Source of the DNA: Bacillota bacterium
GTDB lineage: Bacteria > Bacillota > Clostridia > Christensenellales > UMGS416
Length of the DNA: 64,000 nt
Reading direction: 5' to 3'
Assembly (NCBI GenBank): GCA_023421955.1
Contig: JAEZSE010000014.1
Span: 1-64,000, forward strand
Below, piece after piece: positions 1 through 9,368 of the stretch. The notes under the pieces were generated by a model. The model did no database searches and was not told the origin of the DNA. It saw only the letters and a list, made by a program, of their open reading frames with translations. A program made the position numbers and the translations under genes. The stretch's first letter is position 1. Each line of letters starts with the position of its first letter.

Positions 1-1662
<1,662 letters not shown>

Positions 1663-1789
1663 TCCTAACTCAAATCCTTTAAGGATTCGATTCTCAAATA
1701 GAATTGCGTTTCTTTCCGTCTTGACTGTTCATATCAGTGCTATGCGGTTTTCAAGGTGCGTTCGTCGGCGTTTGACCGGCGGAGTTCAT

Positions 1790-1818
1790 ATGATACCGGA
1801 TTCTTTCGACAAATGCAA
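1790..1818 (-). promoter_or_regulatory. rRNA operon promoter, proximal
   Basis: On the minus strand: a -35 box TTGCAT (1813-1818), a 17-base spacer, and a -10 box TATCAT (1790-1795). It lies about 120 bases upstream of the 16S 5' end. Between it and the gene is a leader with a boxA-like segment (ACCTTGAAAAC near 1747-1757), usual for rRNA leaders. Confidence 0.65.
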
Positions 1819-1888
1819 CTGGTATTTTTTATAATTCCATATTGCTTTGTTCCGATACTATATGGGGCCGCTTTGTGGGCGGAACTGT

Positions 1889-1916
1889 AGTATATCATAA
1901 TAACTGCAAAAATCAA
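1889..1916 (-). promoter_or_regulatory. rRNA operon promoter, distal
   Basis: On the minus strand: -35 TTGATT (1911-1916), a 16-base spacer, and an extended -10 TGATATACT (core 1889-1894). With the proximal promoter it forms the tandem arrangement common for rRNA operons. The rest of the gene-free stretch 1663-2076 is AT-rich leader and intergenic DNA in which I see no gene. Confidence 0.65.
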
Positions 1917-2076
1917 GTGGAAAATTAAGAGTTGATGTTCTACGGATTTGAAAGATCTTTCTTCAATGCTCCAGCAGTCAGTTGGATTGAGAATTCTGGT
2001 GCTTAGGCTTTCACGCGTTTATCTTCTTAAGTTGTTTGGCATTATATGAGCAAACTCTACAATCTACCAACATCCA

Positions 2077-2991
2077 TCATAGGATCAGATCTATCAGCAC
2101 CCCACACAAATAGGAGAATGCAAAGCTATAAAGAAGATATAGAACAAACCGCTTGGCCCCCAGCACAATTTTCAGCGCTCCAAGGTTTGTAATTTTGGTG
2201 GCAGGCCCGGTGATCATAAAGGCAGTTGCAGAGCCAAGGCTCATGCCGTTTTGAAGCCAGTCCTGCAATAACGGAATAGTTCCGCCACCGCACAGATAAA
2301 GCGGCACACCCATGGTAGCTGCCATCAGAACTCCAAAGGCTTGGTTATTGCCAAAAAGACTAACCATCAGATTTTCAGGGACATAGCGTTGAAACACTGC
2401 AGAAAGCACAATGCCCAGCAGGAAATATGACCCGGTGGCTTTGACATTACGCCAGATGCTCTTCATCAGTCGTAGAATGATATTGGGATCGGTGTCACGG
2501 TTTGCCATCTCCGAAAATCCGGAGAAGTTAAAAAAGCGTTTCTCCTTATTGGTATAGATGAACCGAACGCAGAGACCGGCTGTGGCGCCGCACAGGAAGC
2601 AACACAAGACACGGATTACCAGCGCAGTTGTGCCCAATGCCGCGCTGTATATGATTAGTTGAGGGTTCAGCAGAATGGAGCTCATCATAAAGGCCGCCAA
2701 CCAATCATCCCGCATGCCCTTCTCCGAAAACGATGCTGCGATTGGTATCGTGCCATACATGCAAAGAGGCGAGGCGATCCCGAGGATGCTTGCAGGGATC
2801 ACCCCCAACACACCAAGCTTTTTGTTTTGCATAGCGCCAAACAATTGATGAATTTTGCCCTTACCGAATACTGATATGATTGAGCCTGTCACGACACCGA
2901 TCACCCAGTACAGTATGATCTGCTCAAACTGCACGGTGAAGTAATACCAGAGATAAATACCTTCCCTTTGCAGGATCTCAATCATCAACAC
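2077..2991 (-). CDS. YraQ/ArsP-type permease (DUF318 family)
   Basis: A 304-residue polytopic membrane protein. Two internally similar halves each carry the family's signature loop: SPLCMYGTIPIAA near residues 94-106 and GVPLYLCGGGTIPLLQ near 229-244. Families with this Cys/Gly-Pro loop (Pfam PF03773) include the organoarsenical permease ArsP and many permeases of unknown substrate. In the first loop one of the usual paired cysteines is replaced (CMYG rather than CSCG). The start overlaps the 3' end of the upstream DUF362 gene by 14 bases, which indicates translational coupling, so the two proteins probably act together. The substrate is unknown. I saw no clear intrinsic terminator downstream. 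Confidence 0.8.
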   Translation of the reverse strand: MLMIEILQREGIYLWYYFTVQFEQIILYWVIGVVTGSIISVFGKGKIHQLFGAMQNKKLGVLGVIPASILGIASPLCMYGTIPIAASFSEKGMRDDWLAAFMMSSILLNPQLIIYSAALGTTALVIRVLCCFLCGATAGLCVRFIYTNKEKRFFNFSGFSEMANRDTDPNIILRLMKSIWRNVKATGSYFLLGIVLSAVFQRYVPENLMVSLFGNNQAFGVLMAATMGVPLYLCGGGTIPLLQDWLQNGMSLGSATAFMITGPATKITNLGALKIVLGAKRFVLYLLYSFAFSYLCGVLIDLIL

Positions 2992-4078
2992 TCACCAGTC
3001 TGTATTCACGGCTGCCAAGACCGATCTGTGCGGCATGATCCAAGGTAAGAAGCCCGTTTCGAGAATTGATACGATCCATCAATGATTTGCCGTCAGGCTC
3101 TGCCGCAACAATATCAATGCATGCCTGATCCAGAGCAACAGGATCCAAGGATGCCAGAATGCCGACATCATGCATATCCGGCTCGGCAGGAGTGCCATTG
3201 CAGTCGCAGTCTATTGACAGCCTGTTCATCACATTGATATAAAGGATCTTTCCGTTCAAGCTGTCTACAACACTTTTCCCTGCCTCTGCCATACTTTTCA
3301 GGAATGGATCCTGGGATCCGCTAAAGGGACTGGTTCGGCTTTTGCCTGCCGTGTGGATCAAGCTTTTGCCCTCAGAAGAAGCGATACCAATCGAGATGTT
3401 CTTGATCGCTCCGCCAAAACCAGCCATTTGGTGGCCTTTGAAATGGGAGAGCACGACAAAATAGTCATAGTTTTTATAGTGTGATCCGACGAAGTTCTCT
3501 TTGATGGTATCACCGCCAACCACCGGCAGGCTGATTTCTCCTTCGGAATCCATAATGTCAACATCTGCGATTTCCGTATACCCATGATCTTTTGCCACCT
3601 GAAGGTGCAAGGCAGTGCTGGCACGCTGCCCTCCATACGCGGTATTGCATTCCACAATTGTTGCATCCAGAGACTGCACAAGGTCTTTGATCAGCTCTGG
3701 GCGAAGATAATTGCTGGCAGGCGGTTCGCCCGTGGAAAGCTTCACTGCGACTTTTCCTGTTGTCTTTTGACCCAATGCCTGATAAACGGCCATTAAGCCC
3801 ACAGGACTGATATCGGTTGTCATATAGACAACAGGAGCGGAGTTCGAATCCGTTTTATGTTCCAGTGTTTTGGCTGCATAATCAATGCGAGTCGCGCTTG
3901 AATTCGGTGCTGTAGGCAAGGCCGACGGGCTTGCGTCATTGGCACTTGCCGAAGGAACTGTTGTTTGAACAGTGGATGCAGGGCCGTTAACACCCGAAGT
4001 CCCAGTGCATCCGTCTGATGCCACGATAACCATGGCAATGATGAGAACGATCGGCAACCGCTGTCTTTTCGTTATCAT
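2978..4078 (-). CDS. DUF362 domain lipoprotein
   Basis: A 366-residue protein with an N-terminal signal segment and a probable lipobox around residue 24 (VIVASDGC), then a low-complexity Ser/Thr/Ala/Pro linker to about residue 70. The remainder matches DUF362: a GGAIKN segment, a DCDC cysteine cluster near 295, and the ILASLDPVALDQACIDIV block. DUF362 proteins are often fused to ferredoxin domains and are thought to handle Fe-S or metal chemistry; this one has no ferredoxin domain and appears anchored outside the membrane. The Shine-Dalgarno GGAGG sits upstream of the ATG. It is coupled to the YraQ-type permease, which suggests an extracytoplasmic partner of that permease. Biochemical role unknown. 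Confidence 0.75.
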   Translation of the reverse strand: MITKRQRLPIVLIIAMVIVASDGCTGTSGVNGPASTVQTTVPSASANDASPSALPTAPNSSATRIDYAAKTLEHKTDSNSAPVVYMTTDISPVGLMAVYQALGQKTTGKVAVKLSTGEPPASNYLRPELIKDLVQSLDATIVECNTAYGGQRASTALHLQVAKDHGYTEIADVDIMDSEGEISLPVVGGDTIKENFVGSHYKNYDYFVVLSHFKGHQMAGFGGAIKNISIGIASSEGKSLIHTAGKSRTSPFSGSQDPFLKSMAEAGKSVVDSLNGKILYINVMNRLSIDCDCNGTPAEPDMHDVGILASLDPVALDQACIDIVAAEPDGKSLMDRINSRNGLLTLDHAAQIGLGSREYRLVSVDD

Positions 4079-4204
4079 GAAATACCTCCATTGTTTTTGA
4101 TTGTGTTTGTGTTTCCATTTATTACTCGTAATTTCATATTCCCGTGTCTGACGAAGCCATCTCCGGAGCCAACCCTGGTCAGGCTCTTATTCCCTGATGA
4201 GGCT

Positions 4205-5107
4205 TTATGTGTAGTTCTGCGCCAAGTATTCCACCCATTCATTCCAGAGCTCCTGCTCCGATTTCCCGAAAATGCCCTGATAGTCAGCCGGCGAGAGTAT
4301 CAGTTGCTTCACCTTTTCAAACCCATAAGTTTCAATGAAATAGCTGCCCGCTGGCAATGTGAAGAAGTAACCTCCGGTGGTAATAAAATCTTGCCCGTAG
4401 CTTGCAAGGTTATCAAATGTAGGCACCTTGTCCTGTTTCACTCGGATTGAAACCTGCTGCCTCATGATTTCCATCGGCATTGGCGGGCCGCCCTCATAAG
4501 AGGCGACTCCTTCGTTCAACCATCGTGGAACATCCGTAGGCCATGTGTTGCTATTAGTTATTTCGTTGATTACAACATGCGCGAATTCATGCATCGTGCT
4601 TGAATGCACCATATGATCATATGTTCTTACCGGCCCGGGGTTCAGCGGAGATACGAGGTAAATGCTTCTCCCGATTGTCCCCGCCGAAATATAATCATCC
4701 TGCCCGGTGCCTTCGGCATACCCGATGGCTGAGTGCAGCGTTTTGATATCTGGGCAAACTGTGACAGTAACCTTATAATTCAATGTGCAGTCGAGATCTG
4801 TGGTCACTTTAGTATAAGCCGCTTCAAGCCCGTCGGCAAGATCATCAAGGCACCCCCTATCCTGTTCCCGGCAGAATATTCTGAAGTTTGCAGTCTCTTT
4901 GCTGAGCGAGTAAGCTTTCTCTGTCTCAGAGGATAGTTGGGTTGTCGCTGGAGCGGTGCATGCCTGCACGCCGTTTTGATCGGAAATGTTCTTGGCAGTG
5001 GCCATCGATGGCAAAGAAACGCCGATACCAGAAGCAGCCTCTCTTCTCGCATTACAGCCTGTAATCAACGATGCCGCGCAGAGCAGGATAAAAACTGGTT
5101 TTCTCAT
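4205..5107 (-). CDS. HEXXH metalloprotease-like lipoprotein
   Basis: A 300-residue secreted lipoprotein: the signal peptide ends in a lipobox (LITGC, Cys18). Zinc-peptidase motif HEFAH lies at 173-177, followed by WLNEGVASYEGG, where the Glu of NEG about 25 residues later is a plausible third ligand, as in gluzincins of the peptidase-MA type. The N-terminal third is a linker with no recognised domain. The ATG overlaps the padR stop (ATGA), so the two are translationally coupled. A 126-base gap separates it from the DUF362 gene, which has its own ribosome site. The substrate, and whether it is catalytically active, are unknown. Confidence 0.7.
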   Translation of the reverse strand: MRKPVFILLCAASLITGCNARREAASGIGVSLPSMATAKNISDQNGVQACTAPATTQLSSETEKAYSLSKETANFRIFCREQDRGCLDDLADGLEAAYTKVTTDLDCTLNYKVTVTVCPDIKTLHSAIGYAEGTGQDDYISAGTIGRSIYLVSPLNPGPVRTYDHMVHSSTMHEFAHVVINEITNSNTWPTDVPRWLNEGVASYEGGPPMPMEIMRQQVSIRVKQDKVPTFDNLASYGQDFITTGGYFFTLPAGSYFIETYGFEKVKQLILSPADYQGIFGKSEQELWNEWVEYLAQNYT

Positions 5108-5688
5108 TGCTTTTCACCCTCTCGGTTTGATGCGTCTTTATCCTCCAGATCCTTCAAAACTCCCAGCACCTCGTTGCTCCAATTGAGATAGGCCTGCGCA
5201 ACGATCTGACCAAACCGTAACGTAAAATAACTATAGTATTCGGGCAACGTGCGAATGGACGACAAGTTAAAATATGTGGCGATGTTGTTATATGCCTGCA
5301 AATTCTCTTCTTTGGTATTCTGAAAGCCTGACATTAAGGCGATGCTATTGCTGATAGGAGCCACACTGCCAAAGTAAAGCTTCAACAATAATAAGTCTTC
5401 GTTGTTTACCCTCAGGTCAATGGGAGCTGCCATCCACTCACCGAAGGCACGCAAACCCTTATCCGTAATCGTATAAGTTATTCTGGATCGACCGTTGCAC
5501 CGATTCTGCGAACAGGTTGCGAAGTTTTCTCCAAGCAGCTTGTTTAGGCCGGGGTAGATCTGCCCATTGCTGATGCGATAAAAGTATCCGATTTCCGACT
5601 CGATTTTCTTTTTGATTTCATAGCCTGTGCTGGGGCCAAGGCTAAGAATCCCCAGCAAAACATAATGACAGGTGTTTTCCTTACGCAA
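5104..5688 (-). CDS. PadR family transcriptional regulator
   Basis: A PadR-type winged-helix repressor: YVLLGILSLGPSTGYEIKKK, then ISNGQIYPGLNKLL and ITYTITDKG, followed by a helical C-terminal dimerisation region. The frame is open from an ATG at 5724, but that ATG directly abuts a near-perfect -10 box (5725-5730) and would lie upstream of the transcript start. I therefore place the start at TTG 5688, which has GGAG seven bases upstream (5696-5699); this gives 194 residues and leaves the conserved domain whole. PadR proteins usually repress their own operon, and an inverted repeat over its -35 box fits that. Effector unknown. Confidence 0.85.
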   Translation of the reverse strand: MRKENTCHYVLLGILSLGPSTGYEIKKKIESEIGYFYRISNGQIYPGLNKLLGENFATCSQNRCNGRSRITYTITDKGLRAFGEWMAAPIDLRVNNEDLLLLKLYFGSVAPISNSIALMSGFQNTKEENLQAYNNIATYFNLSSIRTLPEYYSYFTLRFGQIVAQAYLNWSNEVLGVLKDLEDKDASNREGEKQ

Positions 5689-5724
5689 AGTGCCACTCCA
5701 ATCATCTATGTGTCTTTTTGACAT

Positions 5725-5756
5725 ATTGTATGAAATAGAATTAGTATTGTCAATAC
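5725..5756 (-). promoter_or_regulatory. padR promoter with overlapping inverted repeat
   Basis: Minus strand: -35 TTGACA (5748-5753), 17-base spacer, -10 TACAAT (5725-5730). A perfect inverted repeat GTATTG-T-CAATAC (5744-5756) covers the -35 box and is extended by AATT on both flanks. This is a likely operator for the PadR protein itself. The remaining divergent region, to 6014, must also hold the promoter of the ABC operon, but I see no convincing consensus for it. Confidence 0.65.
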
Positions 5757-6014
5757 AATTAATTCATTTATTGGCGGTAAACAGTTTTACAGAATGACTT
5801 TGATGATGGCAGAGCTGGCAGACGCCCTACCCTGTATCAAACCCGTCTCTTGCCGGCCATTTTTTGTGATTGTGTTTGACCAAAGGAACGCGGCCACAGC
5901 TCCATCGTATCCTCATTTCACATTTGTAAAATCACCTTCATTTTTCAAGAGTTATTAAAGGTAACGATGTAATAATGTACCAGCCGGAAAATGAAAAGAA
6001 ACATCGGGGGTACT

Positions 6015-6923
6015 ATGCAGACGAACATTGCCCGTGCAAGCAAAAAGGCCAGACTGAGCAAGGGTGAGCGGCGTGAGGAGATTGCCGCGTTCCTGTTCCT
6101 GCTGCCCAGCCTGGGCGGGTTCCTGGTGTTTTATCTGATCCCATTTGTGCAGTCCTTCGGCATGTCTTTTTTTTCCAGCCCCATCAACGGCCGATTCGTG
6201 TGGCTGAACAACTACAAGGTGCTGCTCACGAACCCGGTGTTTGGCAAGGCGGCACTCAACACGCTCATCTTCACCGGCATTGGCGTGCCGCTGCTCGTGG
6301 CGCTGTCACTGATGCTGGCGCTGGCCCTGAGCGGCAGGCTGCCCGGCCGCAAGGCGCTGGCCACAGCGTTCTTGACGCCTTTGGTGATCCCTGTGGCGTC
6401 AGTGGTGCTGGTGTGGCAGGTCGTGTTTGATAACAACGGCGCCCTCAACAGCCTGCTTGCCGCGGTGGGCGCAGCCCGGGTGGACTGGCTGAAGACCGAG
6501 TGGGCCCGATACGCGGTGATGCTGCTGTTCCTGTGGAAAAACATCGGGTATGACATGGTGCTGTTTATGGCGGCCCTGGCAGCGGTGCCTACGGAATGGA
6601 TGGAATCGGCAGACCTGGACGGTGCCAATTACTTCCAGAAGTTCCTGCATATCGTATGGCCAAGGCTATTGCCCACCACGTTCTTTGTGATGATCATCTC
6701 CATCATCAACTCTTTCAAGGTTTTTCGCGAGGTGTATCTGCTGGCCGGAGCATACCCCCATGACAGCATCTATACGTTGCAGCACTTCATGAACAATATG
6801 TTCTCGTCGCTGGATTACCAGAAACTCACCAGCGCGGCCTTTCTGATGGCAGTGGCCATTGTGGGTCTGATGAGCGGCCTGATGGCGCTGCGGCGGCGCA
6901 TCAGCCGGTATGCGGGGTCATAA
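6015..6923 (+). CDS. sugar ABC transporter permease (MalF/UgpA type)
   Basis: A 302-residue inner-membrane permease of the carbohydrate ABC importer family: N-terminal cytoplasmic segment, about six membrane helices, and the EAA-type coupling loop (EWMESADLDGANYFQKF near residues 197-213) that contacts the ATPase. An in-frame ATG exists at 5991, but the ATG at 6015 has a GGGGG element just before it and starts the normal N-terminus. It is the first gene of an operon with a second permease, an efflux-type adaptor, a MacB-like protein and a solute-binding lipoprotein. No ATPase is encoded in the operon; the MsmX-type ATPase at 28702 is a candidate. Confidence 0.9.
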   Translation: MQTNIARASKKARLSKGERREEIAAFLFLLPSLGGFLVFYLIPFVQSFGMSFFSSPINGRFVWLNNYKVLLTNPVFGKAALNTLIFTGIGVPLLVALSLMLALALSGRLPGRKALATAFLTPLVIPVASVVLVWQVVFDNNGALNSLLAAVGAARVDWLKTEWARYAVMLLFLWKNIGYDMVLFMAALAAVPTEWMESADLDGANYFQKFLHIVWPRLLPTTFFVMIISIINSFKVFREVYLLAGAYPHDSIYTLQHFMNNMFSSLDYQKLTSAAFLMAVAIVGLMSGLMALRRRISRYAGS

Positions 6924-6936
6924 GGAGATGGATGGG

Positions 6937-7875
6937 ATGCATTTGACTGTCAGGGCAAAAAAAACTGCCGCCGGCCATGCCGGCACACAGCCGGTAAAGC
7001 GGCTTTGGCTTCAGGTTCGGCGATATACGCTGAGCGTCTTTCTTTGGATCATCGCGCTGGCATTCCTGTTTCCGGTTGTGATGACGTTTACCAATTCCTT
7101 GATGGACGAGGCGGAGATCGCCAACAACTACAGCCAGATCCGCAGTCTTTCCAATACCACCGCTGCTCTGGCCCCCGATTTTGTCACGATCAAGCTAATC
7201 CCGGATTTGGTTTCGCTGGATCAGTATTACACAGTGCTGGTGGGCAGCACCAGCTTTCTGATGATGTTCTGGAATTCGGTGCGGCTCACGCTTCCGATCA
7301 TCCTTGGGCAAATGCTGGTAGGCAGCATGGCGGCCTATGCCTTCGCGATGCTGCGGTTTCGGGGCCGAAACCCGCTGTTCTTCCTCTATATCATCACGAT
7401 GCTGATGCCCTTTCAGGTCACATTGGTGCCCAACTACCTGATGGCCGACACCCTGGGGCTCATGGGCAAAAACAGCTCCATCGTGCTGCCCGGCATTTTC
7501 GCGACATTCGGTGTGTTTTTGCTGCGGCAGTTCATGTCCTACATCCCGAAGGAAAACCTGGAAGCTGCCCGCCTGGACGGCGCGGGCCACCCCACGATTT
7601 TTCTGAGGATCATCCTGCCGCTGTGCGCTCCGGCGCTGGCATCGCTGGCGATTCTCTCCTGCATCGACAGCTGGAACATGGTGGAGCAGCCGTTGATCTT
7701 CCTGAAGGACGCCAACCTGCAGCCGCTCTCACTGTTTCTGTCGAAGCTCACGTCCGGCGCGTTTGGCGTGGCCTTTGCGGCGTCGGCTCTGTTTATGGCC
7801 CCGATCCTGTTCATCTTCCTCTATGGGGAGAACTATCTGGTGGAGGGCATCCAGATGAGCAGCCTGAAGGAATGA
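6937..7875 (+). CDS. sugar ABC transporter permease (MalG/UgpE type)
   Basis: The partner permease, 312 residues from the chosen start, with about six membrane helices and an EAA loop (ENLEAARLDGAGHPTIF) in the second half. Open frame extends to an ATG at 6910 inside the previous gene, but the AAGGAG at 6922-6927 points to ATG 6937 at nine bases spacing. A long extracytoplasmic insertion after the first helix (about residues 55-100) is larger than usual for MalG proteins. With the preceding gene it would form a heterodimeric import channel for a sugar or oligosaccharide; the substrate is not evident. Confidence 0.88.
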   Translation: MHLTVRAKKTAAGHAGTQPVKRLWLQVRRYTLSVFLWIIALAFLFPVVMTFTNSLMDEAEIANNYSQIRSLSNTTAALAPDFVTIKLIPDLVSLDQYYTVLVGSTSFLMMFWNSVRLTLPIILGQMLVGSMAAYAFAMLRFRGRNPLFFLYIITMLMPFQVTLVPNYLMADTLGLMGKNSSIVLPGIFATFGVFLLRQFMSYIPKENLEAARLDGAGHPTIFLRIILPLCAPALASLAILSCIDSWNMVEQPLIFLKDANLQPLSLFLSKLTSGAFGVAFAASALFMAPILFIFLYGENYLVEGIQMSSLKE

Positions 7876-7880
7876 TGGCC

Positions 7881-7997
7881 ACTCCCTCCGCCTGCTGCCG
7901 CAGGCACCTCCCTCTAGAGGGAGGCAAGCCGTCCTTTGTTCAGCAGATGCTTGTCCCCCTCCTGAGGGGGATGCCGCCAACAGGCGGCAGGGGGAGT
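7881..7997 (+). repeat. 117-bp hairpin-rich repeat element (MITE-like)
   Basis: A non-coding element between two operon genes. Its ends are imperfect inverted repeats (ACTCCCTCCGCCTG at the left against the complement of CAGGCGGCAGGGGGAGT at the right). Inside are four consecutive hairpins: GCCTGC/GCAGGC (7890-7905), the perfect palindrome CCTCCCTCTAGAGGGAGG (7907-7924), TCCCCCTC/GAGGGGGA (7953-7970) and GCCGCC/GGCGGC (7973-7988). This design is typical of small dispersed repeats in Clostridia genomes. No other copy is seen in this window. Transcribed as part of the operon, it could act as an RNA processing or stabilising element. Confidence 0.6.
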
Positions 7998-8037
7998 ATC
8001 TGGCAAGAAATGATATTCACTACAGGAGGTCACACCC

Positions 8038-9339
8038 ATGTCCCTTACCACCGCAGCCGCTCCCGCCAGCGCCTGGAAAAAGGCAATCTTGCGAGCAGGC
8101 ATCGGATTCATGGTTCTGATGCTGCTGCTCACCTTCTTCTCTGGCACGCTCGCCAACATCTCGCTTGCCAATGTCAGCGTGGTTTCGCCCTCATCTTCAG
8201 GGCTGCAAAAGGTTATCACCGCCGACGGCAAGTTCAGCGCCAAAGAGATTGTGGATGTGAACGTGGAGGTGGCCGGCAAAGTCAGCGAAGTGCTGGTGGA
8301 AGAAGGCAGCCTCGTGAAAGCCGGTGACGTGCTCGTGAAGATGGACATGTCAGACCTGCAGGATCAGATCGCGGCGGAGAAAAACTCCCTCACGCGAATG
8401 CTGAACAACCGGGCCAAGTCGCTGCTGACCACCGCCCCTGATTATACGCAGCTAACCATTGCCAAAAACAAGGCATGGGACATTTATGTGCAGGCCAGAG
8501 AGGCTTATGACGCCTTGACCAAAGATCCCGCCGCCACCCAGGACCAGCTGGATGCTGCCAAGCAGCAGAAAACAGACGCATACAACGACTACAAGGTGAA
8601 AAGGGCACAGCTTGACCAGCAAAAGAAACAGGACGCGAACCAGAAAAAGGGCGCAGAACTGGATCTGAAAAACACCGATCTTGAGATCAGCACCCAGAAG
8701 ACGAAGATTGCTGAACTGGAAAAGCAGCTCAAGGCCAGCGCTGAGGTGAAGGCCAAGGCGGATGGCCGCATAGAATCGATCAATGCGGAGCAAGGCAGCC
8801 AGATCGCGGCAAACCAGCCGCTGATGACGATGCTGGATACTGCAAAGGGCCTGGAGTTTTCTGTGGAAGTATCCAACGACAATGCGGATCTGATGTTTGT
8901 GGGCGACACGCTGGATATCCACTTGGCGGGCTCCTCTGACAGTGTTTCAGCCGTGATCCGCGAAAAGGCCAACAGCACCGTCAATCCGGGCCAGATGATG
9001 ATAATCTGGCTGGACGCAGACACACAGGGCGTGCTGGATTACGGCGTGCAGCCCAACCAACAGGGAGACATCCGCTACACCAGCAATACGCAGAGCTACG
9101 GCATGACGCTGCCAAACGGCGCGATCCGGGAGGACAGCAGCGGCTATTTCGTGCTGGTGGTGCAGCAGAAGAAAACACCGTTGGGCAGCAGCCTGGTGCT
9201 TTCCAGGGTTGATGTGTCCGTACTTGATTCCGACAGTTATCGTACAGCGGTTTCCGGCGCATTGAGCACGCGGGACCAGGTGGTAAGCAATAGCGACAAA
9301 TCGGTGGCTGACGGTGACACTGTGAGGCTGGCGTCATGA
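8038..9339 (+). CDS. HlyD/MacA-type periplasmic adaptor protein
   Basis: A 433-residue membrane fusion protein: one N-terminal membrane helix (about residues 18-42), then a biotinyl/lipoyl-like half (GKVSEVLVEEGSLVKAGDVL), a long Lys/Gln-rich helical hairpin (about 115-240), the second lipoyl half (GRIESINAEQGSQIA) and beta-barrel domains. AGGAGGT lies eight bases before the ATG. It overlaps the next gene's first possible ATG by four bases. HlyD-family adaptors normally link an inner-membrane transporter to an exit duct; here it sits between sugar-import permeases and a MacB-like protein, a combination with no obvious textbook role. Confidence 0.85.
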   Translation: MSLTTAAAPASAWKKAILRAGIGFMVLMLLLTFFSGTLANISLANVSVVSPSSSGLQKVITADGKFSAKEIVDVNVEVAGKVSEVLVEEGSLVKAGDVLVKMDMSDLQDQIAAEKNSLTRMLNNRAKSLLTTAPDYTQLTIAKNKAWDIYVQAREAYDALTKDPAATQDQLDAAKQQKTDAYNDYKVKRAQLDQQKKQDANQKKGAELDLKNTDLEISTQKTKIAELEKQLKASAEVKAKADGRIESINAEQGSQIAANQPLMTMLDTAKGLEFSVEVSNDNADLMFVGDTLDIHLAGSSDSVSAVIREKANSTVNPGQMMIIWLDADTQGVLDYGVQPNQQGDIRYTSNTQSYGMTLPNGAIREDSSGYFVLVVQQKKTPLGSSLVLSRVDVSVLDSDSYRTAVSGALSTRDQVVSNSDKSVADGDTVRLAS

Positions 9340-9368
9340 ATAGCGCGCGCAGCGAGGAGGCCGGGCCC

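Noticed and set aside
7005..8327. 440-codon plus-strand frame spanning the second permease, the repeat and the adaptor start
   Set aside because: It is out of frame with two clear genes and reads straight through the non-coding repeat; no recognisable protein.
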